In this document: in pieces, positions 34,501 through 43,800 of the stretch
Numbering within the stretch: the first letter of the stretch is position 1
Layout: every line of letters starts with the position of its first letter
From: a virus
IMG/VR virus record: IMGVR_UViG_3300028883_000003
Location: 54,181-118,180 of that record
Direction: 5' to 3' (one strand)
DNA length: 64,000 nucleotides
Program-made: the position numbers and the translations under genes
The notes under the pieces: generated by a model
The model's database searches: none
Told to the model about the DNA's origin: nothing
The model's input: only the letters and a program-made list of their open reading frames with translations

Positions 34501-36388
34501 AATTCAAGCCTTAATAACTGCCCAGTCAGAATTAACGAATGAGGCTGTTAGAGAGGGAAGTGCCAGAACTCAAAACGAGGAGACCGTTAAAAGACTCCAA
34601 ACAGAGATGATTGCTCTGGAGCATGTTCAGCAGCAGTCCATTGCGGACTATGAGGAAATGGTTAAAAAGCTGCTTAAGCTTAGAAATGCCTTCGAACAAT
34701 ATGTAAATGAGAGTAAGAAATTAGCTACTGCATATTCGTCTTATGCCGATTTATTTGATCAGATTATTCGTAAACAAATTTCGTTAAATAATTTATCAGT
34801 TGGTGGTAACCTTAAGAAAACATTAGTTGAAAACGAAAAACTTTATCGTAGAATTTTAGCTGTTCAATTACAGGCTATTGAAAATGAAGGAAAATTATTA
34901 AATAAATCACAAGAAGATGTTAAAGCTTTACAAGGTAAAGCTAGGGCTCAAGCCGAGAATGAAATTATTCTTCAAAGAGTTGCTGCTATAACTCAGGATT
35001 TTGAAGAGGGTTATGACAGAGTAAACAGTGCGGTTGATTCAGTAAGGTCTTCTTTTGCTGATTTGTTAGGGGACTCTGAACAATTTTTTGATATACTGAC
35101 CAATAGTGCCAGTGGTTTTGAGATAATCAAAAAAGGCGTATCTGGCATATCCGATGCTATTGCTAAGGTAGACGCAGAGATTATTGCTAAAAAGATTGCT
35201 GAGGTTACTCGCAAGGCTTTCCCCAAACCAGAAGATGTTAGTGGCCAACTGGAAGAACTTTTACAAAAGCGTGGTCCTGAATTAGCAACTCTTATAGAGG
35301 ACCATCTTAAAAGTGGTGGCTCTAAGGCCGCAAGCAATCTTCAAGAGGCTATGAGGTTAGGTTCTGATCATTTTGTTGACAAAGTAACACAAGGTTTTAC
35401 TTCGGCAATGCAAAAGGTGATTGCAACTATTAGAGATACTTTGAAAAAAGAGTTCGCCCCAACCGATCAAGAGCTTGAGGTTACTTTAAAAGGTGCTGAT
35501 AAAATTCAAGAATTACCCAATAACCTAGACCAAACATTTAAAGAGGGTGGCACTACTTTACAAGATGCAATTAAAGAAGGATGTAAACAAGGTGCTGAAT
35601 ATTTTGCATTCACCAATGGAGTAACTAATAAAACTATATCACAAAGCGATTTTGAAAAGCTTAGTAAATCCTTTACTGATTGGCGAATACAACCCGATTT
35701 GATATCCGTTGTTGAAAAGCCGAATGAGGCTGGTAGTGTAAAAGCTATTGGTCAGGATAAGTGGGAAGCTCGTCTTTATTCTATGATGGACAAAAAGCAG
35801 AATCAACTTATTTCCATTTCAGCAGCTGCACTATTACAGGCACAAGCTATAGTTAGAAAACAACAAGAACAAATTAAGTCCGACGGCGACTTATCTAAAA
35901 AAGATAATACTGTTAGAGATGCTGCCTTTCGTAGACTGGGAACTATGTTTGCTCAAGCAGTAGGGATTAATATTGCTAAGTCTTTAGGTAAGCGACCTGA
36001 AGATGTGCAATTTGGGTCAAATTTAGGTACTACTGCTGGTTCGACTTTTGGTCTTACTGGTGCTTTAGTTGGTGGAATTGCTGGTTCTATTTTAGGTGGC
36101 TTTTTTGGTAGAGATAAAGAGCGTGAGAACCAAGAAAAGCAAATACAGCAATTAGAAACTATATCAAGAAACACAGCACAATTAGTTGACCTTCTTTCCC
36201 CCGAAATTATTAATGCCCCAGCAAGATTTGTTTTGCCTTCTGGTACAGGCTCAGCTGGTGGGATTAACATAACTAATAATATTACAACGTCTGGTGGTTC
36301 GATTTCCAACAATGATATAGCTGGGTTGGAACGACAGCTTGAAGATGTGTATGTTAGAACAAACAGATCAAATAGTCCTTTGAGGTAA
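31589..36388 (+). CDS. Tail tape measure protein
   Basis: The 1599-residue protein is by size, position and composition the tape measure. Its first 100 residues hold the N-terminal coiled coil (ELDVAKSKVKQLTLELNKTK). Residues about 95-420 resemble the TP901-type core domain, including FGQAGLSAQEAVEATRTAL and SGKEAANSLKRVLARLVSKEG. Hydrophobic helices lie at about 440-520, as is usual for the membrane-inserting part. Long charged coiled coils fill about 680-1200, with another Gly-rich hydrophobic stretch near 1475-1515 (GALVGGIAGSILGGFFG). The C-terminus ends in a Gly/Asn-rich region. By the usual ruler relation (about 1.5 angstrom per residue) the tail would be well over 200 nm. Confidence 0.93.
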   Translation: MADAPFIITTQIDTKGIKAGLAEIEALLVKFNPKGSFNSLINTKELDVAKSKVKQLTLELNKTKAALEKAATNTGRLATNTKKTSNALADVSRRVFVWGSMSALIFGALQNLKEFYDLTIQVNTSLAELRKVLPSDTDFGALKGEAFKLSIDFGTDPLDVLQVLKRFGQAGLSAQEAVEATRTALLALNTTGADTEQVFNAIIGANRIFGIAFEDSGRVIDKIMRLQADLAVDSKDLIASIQAIGPAITSLGGDIDDLLSNIAALAEAARVSGKEAANSLKRVLARLVSKEGITALEKLGVTVFDTAKNFRPLRDILEDVSTKYKEASQVEQQQLAVVLAQVRQYPKLIALLNNMDRQQEALAKSQNAYGDATIANQVQLDSYAKQLSIAQNQVKEFGETAILKGEIVENWVAFHQVIGDLATALTSVAGPLTKFLSLAGTAAGVIFLSKWVLQLKYSLALTAAEMKATAVAANLATRNVQIFGLAVQFTANTLRLLTGIGIAVSALFLAIEVGRRKANKEEIRYNKLIEQSTESIKKFKDSLRGIAVNNIITTDVEEKFNSLTKSLAAYTRALSIGQASTEEFVKSLGKTFGVDVSLLSEQQLKDLLETLKDVERELDPNILLPFYDVVNRGTEVMISNINTGTDEYKKFRAALAEYFEPKGIKNYADQLAELEKLEAKRRQQQLDTGRTSVYLPSDLSGTGRNLAAFIDGVKGSQESVTALWFIVSGLRRTLGLSAKSFEEVAASSGKLQDVIGRLDELNTKLTVYNDQIKRTGVVSADYKKTQQDYDDVLKGGVDIFGDLVGIQDIYKKALDGLVKSQSGAIVQIDAYSGRAKQFAVIISKLAGGFKEYAESELKSSGNAAAFAINIKEGQKAVLAMLKAIEAGKGGIFSIDFNQHAYLKAVKASTAVVLSNFEAQFKAIDVVRRVLKDTGSAFDINQQGLNTVDTALNQLNRQLGSNEEELANIKVQIQALITAQSELTNEAVREGSARTQNEETVKRLQTEMIALEHVQQQSIADYEEMVKKLLKLRNAFEQYVNESKKLATAYSSYADLFDQIIRKQISLNNLSVGGNLKKTLVENEKLYRRILAVQLQAIENEGKLLNKSQEDVKALQGKARAQAENEIILQRVAAITQDFEEGYDRVNSAVDSVRSSFADLLGDSEQFFDILTNSASGFEIIKKGVSGISDAIAKVDAEIIAKKIAEVTRKAFPKPEDVSGQLEELLQKRGPELATLIEDHLKSGGSKAASNLQEAMRLGSDHFVDKVTQGFTSAMQKVIATIRDTLKKEFAPTDQELEVTLKGADKIQELPNNLDQTFKEGGTTLQDAIKEGCKQGAEYFAFTNGVTNKTISQSDFEKLSKSFTDWRIQPDLISVVEKPNEAGSVKAIGQDKWEARLYSMMDKKQNQLISISAAALLQAQAIVRKQQEQIKSDGDLSKKDNTVRDAAFRRLGTMFAQAVGINIAKSLGKRPEDVQFGSNLGTTAGSTFGLTGALVGGIAGSILGGFFGRDKERENQEKQIQQLETISRNTAQLVDLLSPEIINAPARFVLPSGTGSAGGINITNNITTSGGSISNNDIAGLERQLEDVYVRTNRSNSPLR

Positions 36389-36391
36389 CTT

Positions 36392-36793
36392 ATGGCTCTA
36401 CAACGAATTAGATTTAGTAGTAATTCAGATGGCTCATCCCCATACACCTTAGTTCTAAACCCAAGTAAATTAAGTATACCAACCAATTCTGAATCTTCAT
36501 CTATGCGGTCTTTAGATGGTGGGCAAGTTATTCAACAATCTTATTTTGATGCCAGAGAAGTTATTTTAGGTTGGGCGAGAATACCTTTAGACTATACTGG
36601 TTATCAGACAATGGCCTCAACACTAAAGGGATATATTGGCAGCACAAAGTATGTTAATTATGGCACTGTCGAATATAGAATTGGTACTATTGCTACATGG
36701 CAAAAAGTAACTGTTGCCGATGTTCAAATGGACATTGAATCGGGTGGGAAACTAAAGGGCAATTTAACTGTAACATTGATACCGGAACCATAA
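36392..36793 (+). CDS. Small tail protein (distal tail-like)
   Basis: The 133-residue beta-rich protein follows the tape measure gene. It contains SPYTLVLNPSKLSIPTNSES and VEYRIGTIATWQKVTVADVQ, resembling the small proteins that start the tail tip in siphoviruses (distal tail protein N-terminal type). It has no catalytic motif. Gaps to its neighbours are 3 nt and 1 nt. The assignment is by synteny and fold impression. Confidence 0.5.
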   Translation: MALQRIRFSSNSDGSSPYTLVLNPSKLSIPTNSESSSMRSLDGGQVIQQSYFDAREVILGWARIPLDYTGYQTMASTLKGYIGSTKYVNYGTVEYRIGTIATWQKVTVADVQMDIESGGKLKGNLTVTLIPEP

Positions 36794-36794
36794 T

Positions 36795-39700
36795 ATGTCT
36801 ATAGCTACTCTTTGGGATCAACAAACAACTAAACCTTATAAAGCTATTTATTTCTTTGACACACCATATACTGTAAAGTCTCATGGTCCAGTTGCTGAGT
36901 GGTATACGTTTGCAACCACTTCGGCAAATCCTGTTTTTGATTCTTCTGATATACGATGGGTATCCAATGTCCCGTTTATTAAATGGTATTCCGGTGCTTC
37001 TTATCCATTAGAGTTGAGCCCTAATTTTAACAACAGTAACCAATTTGGTGTTGTTTATACTGGAAAGTTTCAAGCTCAATCTGCATCAGCCACTTTCTTT
37101 TTAGCTGGTTATGGAAAAAGTAAAATAGAACTTCAGGGCCAATCTGCGTCAGCTACGATATTATTAGGAGATACTGAAAGTGAAATAGCAAGTTACCATG
37201 TATCTGGTTTGACACCAGATGATTATTATACATTGACCATTCATTACTGGTCATTAGGAAAAGACACTACTGCTAAAAATTCTTTTGTGGTTACATGGAT
37301 AGATTCCACATTACCAAAGGCCATGCCATTATCTGCTGGTTATTATTTCTCACCAAATGACGTAGCTTTAGGGGTGAGTTCATATAAGCTTGAGGATATT
37401 GGTGATGCCGAGGTTCTTATTGACAAAAATCAAACCAATAAATTATCATTCACTATACCACTGGGGACACTATCTGAACGTGGTTATAGGTATGTTTCTT
37501 CTGGTGATTACTTTCAACATAACGTTTCCTCAAATGTTCAAATCAAACGACATCGTATGGTGGAATTACATACCGGGTATGTAAATTCTATTGGTGCCAT
37601 TGCTACAACAAAACGATTTGTTGGTCAGATTAGAGACTGGACTATAAATAGAAGTACTAACGAGCAAAAAGTAATTATTGAGTGTTATGATTGGACAATA
37701 TTTTTGTCTGACGCAATTAATTTAGGATACCCCAATGTAAGTGATTATTTGGCTTTTGGTTATACTTCCACAGACACCAATGGAGTAAGTTTGCAAAGAC
37801 CAAGGGCTTACGATGGCTGGCTAATGGAAGATGTAGTTGATAGTTTATTAGTTAATGCCTATATAGATCCAAAAACTTTATTACAGAAGAAAACACATAC
37901 TACAGTAGACGGGGTTTCTGTTACTGGTGGTTATCTGTTTTTTGATAGAAATCAAGCTACTAAGATTTATTTGGATCGAAATATTAACTATGGCAACCCA
38001 TTAACAATTTATAATGAGGATGCTGACGACAGATATGTTTGGCAGTTTAGTATTGGGGAGTCGTTAAATGACAACCTGTCTAAAGTAATGAATAATTACG
38101 GGTTTAATTATGGTTTTAATGACAACGGTAATTTTTATGTAGATTCTGTAGAGAACCCATTTCAAATTAAATCAATTGACGAGATGACTTTTTATGGGTC
38201 ATGGACAGAAACTACCAATACTAGGGGTTTGTTTGCTGTCTATAAACAAACCAGTGTGGCTAATGCCAGTGTATTGGCAACTTTTATTGGCACTTCGGCT
38301 GAATTGGTTGTTGGTGTTGGTAGTACATTTGGTACGTTACATGTTGCTGTTTCTAACCCTACTCTTGGTGTAGTTGCGACTGGTACGTTTTGGTTAAAGG
38401 CAAATTCCGATCATTTTTATTATGATGGTGTGGACGATTCTTTAGGTTACAATCCTTCAAAAATTCAAATTGGTTCTAATTGGAGTTATGGTTCGTATGA
38501 GGTAAAGGTTGTACAAAAAAATGGGAATATAAATGTAAATGGATTGGTTGTTTATGATTCCGATTTCTTAACCCCTGCTCATTCTTTTTATACTGGTGCT
38601 ACTTTGTCTAAAAGAGGGGTGATAGTTAACAATTATGATGTTAGTTTTTTGAAGGACAGCGTACGTAATGATGTGTTGGTTGTGGGTAGACTCTTAGGGA
38701 TACAGTCCAGTTTATCTGTTGCCGAGGATAATCGTGATCAGTTACCAATCAACCCTAACAATCCAGTAGCTGAGCATATTGTTTCTAGAGCAATAGATCG
38801 TTCTTCTATTGGTTCTATTTCTGCCTCAAACTATGTTGGTAGACCACTTCAAATGATTATTGTGGAGCCTAGTATAGCTGAAGCAGATAGGGCTAATTGG
38901 TTGGCTTCGGAAACTGTTAAAAGGTACAATAATAACTTACGCAATGCTACACCTAGGATTACAGTACCGGGTAATCCTCTTGTTAAATTAAACGATTTAA
39001 TTAGGGCCTATGATATTAAATTAGCTGTGTTGAGTACAACTTATTGGGTTTCAGGCATTAGGGAATCGTTTTTTGGAAATGGAAAATATTCTACTCAACT
39101 AACATTAGAGGGACAAAAACCGTGGCAAAGCTATTACAGATACCCTTTCCCTAGTTTGGGTAGATTTAATAGCCAAGTGTTTCAAAATGTAAAAACGTAC
39201 AACACTGGACTGCCATATAAATCAAATACTGATCCTGTAACTTTCTATACAATAGATGGTGCTACCCCAACTTGGTATTTTCATTATCATAACAAAGATA
39301 ATAACCCTAGTTTATCAGCCCAAGATGTAAAGGACTTATTCCCCAATGATGGTTATATCCAGCTTATCAGACCACCTATTACTAATAATATTGGTATCCC
39401 AATTACTGCAACCATTCAAGAAATTGTTAAGTATGATGGCAAACCAACAGTAGAGAAAAGTACTTTGGTTAACAATGGTTGGAGATATACTTTGGGATTT
39501 AAAGTAGCACGTAGAGGTATTTATTCAACTGCTACTCAAGCAAATACTACGCATTGGGAAGGGCAGCCAGCTAATTTATCTATAAGTCCCTTTATTTCTG
39601 AAGAGACTGGTCAAGTTCCGGGAGTTCAGTTTGATTTAATCATGCCCGGTTTTATTAGGGTTAGTGTGAATGACAAAGCTAACAATTTATTAGACGTACT

Positions 39701-40865
39701 TACAGCTAATGTTGTTCCTGAAGATAATTCTGGTTGGGTATTTGTTAAGCCGGGAAGATATTATTATTCTTGGGGTATGTTTGATCGGGTTGGAGATCAC
39801 AATGTTGCAAACACTAAAAAATACAGGAATAAAGGAATTGAATATAAAATTGGTGCTGGCTATTATGTCGAAAATGATTTGAAATCTTCAAACGTCAGAA
39901 CTGATAGCCAATTTAATTTTTTGTTACAATTTAGGGACAACAGGAGAGAACTAATCTTAGACCAGCAAAGTAGTACTGCTGGTCCGATTGCAATATCAAA
40001 GTACTATGAAAATGATTCAAGTCTGAGCCCGGATATTGACGGGTCAGTTATTATAAGGGGCAGTTTTCAACATCCTTCTACTTATATTCATGACTTATCC
40101 AACGCCTATGGTTCTTCGGGGGTTTTAACATCTAAGGCATGTCCCTATTACACTGGTAGTGAAAACAATGGATCGGGAGCTAGGTTTTATTTATGGAATG
40201 TAAGTCCCTCCCCTTCTTCTGAGCACAAAAGAATTGTTGATGTGCAAATTAATAGATACATTTATTTATTTGGGTCGGCAATTGTACACGGCGATTACAC
40301 TCCAGATGAAATGGGTACAACAGGTTTAGTTTATTCCGGAAAAGAAGAAATTTTTAATGACACCTTAGTTTTTTCTGGAGATGTAAAAACAGTTTTTATT
40401 CAGCCCCCAAGAAGTTTGCCTTTTGTTACTGAAAAGGCATGGCAATTTTTAAGTTTTTATCCTAAGCAGGCAGCAGCAATATCACACATTCATATATTTG
40501 ATGTATTAACAACTGATATGTCTGGAAGAAAGTCAAATTGCCAATTTGCAACTTGTTGGATACCAGTGCCATTTGCAAGTGGGGGAATAAGCCAGTTTGG
40601 TGGTCCTGACCCTGCTGTAAGTTACTATTATGACGTAATAAGATTTTCAGATTTTGATTTAGGTGCTAAAAACATAGATTTAAGTGGGTATGAGAATCCC
40701 TATCCGTCTAGAGATATTACGGGGCCTTTTGTTCAAGGACCAATAAAAGTACAAACCGAGTATACAATAAATAATAATGGGGGGATTATTAGTACTGTTA
40801 CAGCCCCCGGACTATACGCCGTTATACAAAATATGGCTGCATGTGTTATGTATGGTAAAAAGTAA
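36795..40865 (+). CDS. Tail tip / hub protein with PA14-like N-terminal domain
   Basis: The 1356-residue protein is a large tail-tip component. Residues about 90-180 look like a PA14-type sugar-binding module (YTGKFQAQSASATFFLAGYG, then SKIELQGQ and DDYYTLTIHYWS). Residues about 200-760 contain a hub-like region (RFVGQIRDWTINRSTNEQKV, then IIECYDWTIFLSDA) that resembles gp27/Tal-type hub domains with a long insertion. The C-terminal 500 residues are beta-rich and may bind the host receptor or sugars. It overlaps the next gene by 1 nt. The call as hub or tip is supported by position and the IRDWTI motif; the receptor is unknown. Confidence 0.7.
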   Translation: MSIATLWDQQTTKPYKAIYFFDTPYTVKSHGPVAEWYTFATTSANPVFDSSDIRWVSNVPFIKWYSGASYPLELSPNFNNSNQFGVVYTGKFQAQSASATFFLAGYGKSKIELQGQSASATILLGDTESEIASYHVSGLTPDDYYTLTIHYWSLGKDTTAKNSFVVTWIDSTLPKAMPLSAGYYFSPNDVALGVSSYKLEDIGDAEVLIDKNQTNKLSFTIPLGTLSERGYRYVSSGDYFQHNVSSNVQIKRHRMVELHTGYVNSIGAIATTKRFVGQIRDWTINRSTNEQKVIIECYDWTIFLSDAINLGYPNVSDYLAFGYTSTDTNGVSLQRPRAYDGWLMEDVVDSLLVNAYIDPKTLLQKKTHTTVDGVSVTGGYLFFDRNQATKIYLDRNINYGNPLTIYNEDADDRYVWQFSIGESLNDNLSKVMNNYGFNYGFNDNGNFYVDSVENPFQIKSIDEMTFYGSWTETTNTRGLFAVYKQTSVANASVLATFIGTSAELVVGVGSTFGTLHVAVSNPTLGVVATGTFWLKANSDHFYYDGVDDSLGYNPSKIQIGSNWSYGSYEVKVVQKNGNINVNGLVVYDSDFLTPAHSFYTGATLSKRGVIVNNYDVSFLKDSVRNDVLVVGRLLGIQSSLSVAEDNRDQLPINPNNPVAEHIVSRAIDRSSIGSISASNYVGRPLQMIIVEPSIAEADRANWLASETVKRYNNNLRNATPRITVPGNPLVKLNDLIRAYDIKLAVLSTTYWVSGIRESFFGNGKYSTQLTLEGQKPWQSYYRYPFPSLGRFNSQVFQNVKTYNTGLPYKSNTDPVTFYTIDGATPTWYFHYHNKDNNPSLSAQDVKDLFPNDGYIQLIRPPITNNIGIPITATIQEIVKYDGKPTVEKSTLVNNGWRYTLGFKVARRGIYSTATQANTTHWEGQPANLSISPFISEETGQVPGVQFDLIMPGFIRVSVNDKANNLLDVLTANVVPEDNSGWVFVKPGRYYYSWGMFDRVGDHNVANTKKYRNKGIEYKIGAGYYVENDLKSSNVRTDSQFNFLLQFRDNRRELILDQQSSTAGPIAISKYYENDSSLSPDIDGSVIIRGSFQHPSTYIHDLSNAYGSSGVLTSKACPYYTGSENNGSGARFYLWNVSPSPSSEHKRIVDVQINRYIYLFGSAIVHGDYTPDEMGTTGLVYSGKEEIFNDTLVFSGDVKTVFIQPPRSLPFVTEKAWQFLSFYPKQAAAISHIHIFDVLTTDMSGRKSNCQFATCWIPVPFASGGISQFGGPDPAVSYYYDVIRFSDFDLGAKNIDLSGYENPYPSRDITGPFVQGPIKVQTEYTINNNGGIISTVTAPGLYAVIQNMAACVMYGKK

Positions 40866-43800
40866 TGAGTAAAAATATAATCCAAACAATTAAAGACCAG
40901 ATAACTGGACAAACTAGAGAACACGCTAATATAAATTTAGATAATGTGCCTATTGTTCCAATTGATAGCAGAACAAATGTGGATACCCCGGAAGTTTCTG
41001 TAGTTGGTGTTACACCTAATTGGACACATATTGTGCAGCAGGTTTCTGGTTCCTATGTTGTTTCTCCTGATGAGCTTTTGAAATCTAGTTTTCGTAGATA
41101 TGTGGAAGAGTTATCAGGTTCGTCTATTGTGGTAAAGCCACCTGAGATGACCGATGGCACCAGACATTTTTTTGGTACTGATATTTATACTGCTAACAAA
41201 GATGTTCAGGTGTCATTAACGGTTGCTTCTTCTGGTGGGTATTTAGGTGTTTATTCCAAACAATCCGATGGGAGTGATTGGTCTGTTATTTATGAGCAGC
41301 CTATTGTTCAAACTGTTACCACAACTAACCAAACTATTAGGTTAGCTATACCCCAATATTCGTGGCAAAGTATAGCAATAACTTTTGTTCCTTATGATTC
41401 AGACCCTGCTGTAGGGTTTACTGGTGTGTGGACTGGTGTTGGTATGCAAAGGCCAACCAGTATTCGTTCTTATACTAATTCTTTAACTGCTCCTACGTGG
41501 GCAGCTAATCCTATGCAGCAGGAGCTTGACCCACAGACTGGTAAGTACTCGGTATTATTATCATGGAACAAAAGCACAAATGAAGACATAGCTGGTTATG
41601 GCGTTTACAGAGAGGCTGTTGTATCTTCTGGTGTTACAGTTGCTGCTTTTATTCCCGGAACTTTATTTTCAGCTACGGGTAAACCAAGAAGTTTTAGAAG
41701 TAATTGGTTTGCTTATTTTGGTGGTTTGGGAACTATCAGCCCATTTGATACCATTTATTTTGGTGACCCAACCGCTACATTAGGTATTTCGGATGTTGTG
41801 CTGCGTAAACCAAATAAAATACCTAACCCAATATTTAGCAATGGTAATACTCATTGGGTGCTTTCTACAAATGCAACCATAAAAAATACATCGTTTTCTA
41901 AAGTTGGCAGTGCTCATGTGAATTTTGATGGTATGTTGGCATCTAATGGTTCTATACAGTTAACTTCCGGCTACTATATTTCTGTCAATCCTACATTAAA
42001 CTACACTATTGAGTTTGGTATAAGCCAAAACTTGTTATCCAAACACCCATTTGGTCTAGGGGGTTATGGGGTATCTGCTTCTCGTTGGACTGTGTCTAGT
42101 GGTGTGTCCAGCATAACCGCTACATTAGATGATATTACTGAATATGCAGAAGTGTTGAGGGGAAATACTGACGGTTATTTTAGAGTTGAGAACAACGCAT
42201 TTTATGTTAGCACCCTTGCATCTTTGACTTTAACAACTGCTGCTTCTTTTGCTAAAGAAGATTACTATAAAATATCTATACATGACAAAGATGATACCGA
42301 ATTATACAATACGGGAACTCTTTGGGCTAGTCATGGGTACAAATCTTTTGTTCGTAGATTTACCCCATCAGCTTCAGGTACTGCATATATTAAGGTTACG
42401 GTTCCGGGTACTACTAGCTACACCAATTTTGCTACTTTGCATTTTAGAAATATTTCTTTGTCTGCCCAAAGTACTACTGGTAGTATTACAGATTTGTTTA
42501 CATTGGTTTTCTTAAATGGGTTTTTCGCTGCGTGTGGCACGCCTTTGGCTACAATTAACATAGCTCAGCCTGCGAGTAGATTATCCCGATATAATTTTTC
42601 AGTAGCACCAATTAATCGTTACATGTATGACACGGTGCTGGGAACATTAAGAGCAACCGCAACTATTTCTCCTTATATTCCTAAGGATTGTGAGTACCTG
42701 CAAATAAAGTATAAAACAAAATCTTTATCAGCATCGGAGCCGTTACCAATAAGACGTGAGATACATTTTGCTGGTATGTATGTTGGTGAAAGACCAGATT
42801 CATATTTTTCTGTGTTTGCTACTCAAAGTGTTTGGGTTAAAACTACTTCAACTTTGACTACTACTGTTGGTTCCATAATAAATTTTGTTGCTTACGATCA
42901 TTTAGCTGATCGACCTAAAATGGAGTCAGATGCTTCTGTTATTAAATGGACTGATTATGACGTGGTTGTGAATGAAAAGTATAAGTATTATTTAGACAAC
43001 TATGATAATAGTGCCTTTGTTAATCGTTCTCCTTTTTCTGCGGTGGCTTCATTAACAATTGCTGATATTACTGCTCCCAAAGCTCCGACTGGGTACACAA
43101 TTGTGCCAGTTCCGGGAGCCGTGCAACATAGATGGACCAATCCTACGGCACAAGACTTAGCTTATGTTAGTGGTTATTCTGATTCAGACTGCCAATACAA
43201 AATATTTGAGCTTCGGTCTTCCCCCGGTAGTTTGAGTAATTTTACTGAAACAACTACTACTGCATCTGTATCTGTAAAACGTGTTTTAAGGGCCAATGAT
43301 ATTTATGGTAATCTCTCTCCAACTATCTCTGTTACTGGAACATTATTGCCAGAAAAACCAACAGATTTATCTTTTACAATTACAATGAAAGATGGAAGTG
43401 GCCAGCCTATATACCCTAATAATAATGGTTGGTACAATTCTTCAGCAATAGTTGCTTCTTTACTATACGAAGGTACAAATGCTATAGCAAGCATGTTTAG
43501 TTCTGTTCGCAATGTTGGAAGTGGTGGAGCTTGGTCGGTTTGGGGAGTATTTGACGGGACAACCGAAATTTATGGTTCGGGTATTTATGGTTTGCGGTAT
43601 TATGTTAAGGACATCTATAATAACAACAGTGCCCCATCCGAGTCTTTTGTTGTTAAGTTTGATGACACTAAACCAGCTTGGGGAAGTCAGAAATCTAGAT
43701 TTTGGGACGGTCCTAATTGTAAGTCTTTCCCCGGCTACAATTCTTTGAAATGGAATGACACTGTACCAACCGACAACTTATCTCAAGTTTATCAATACCA

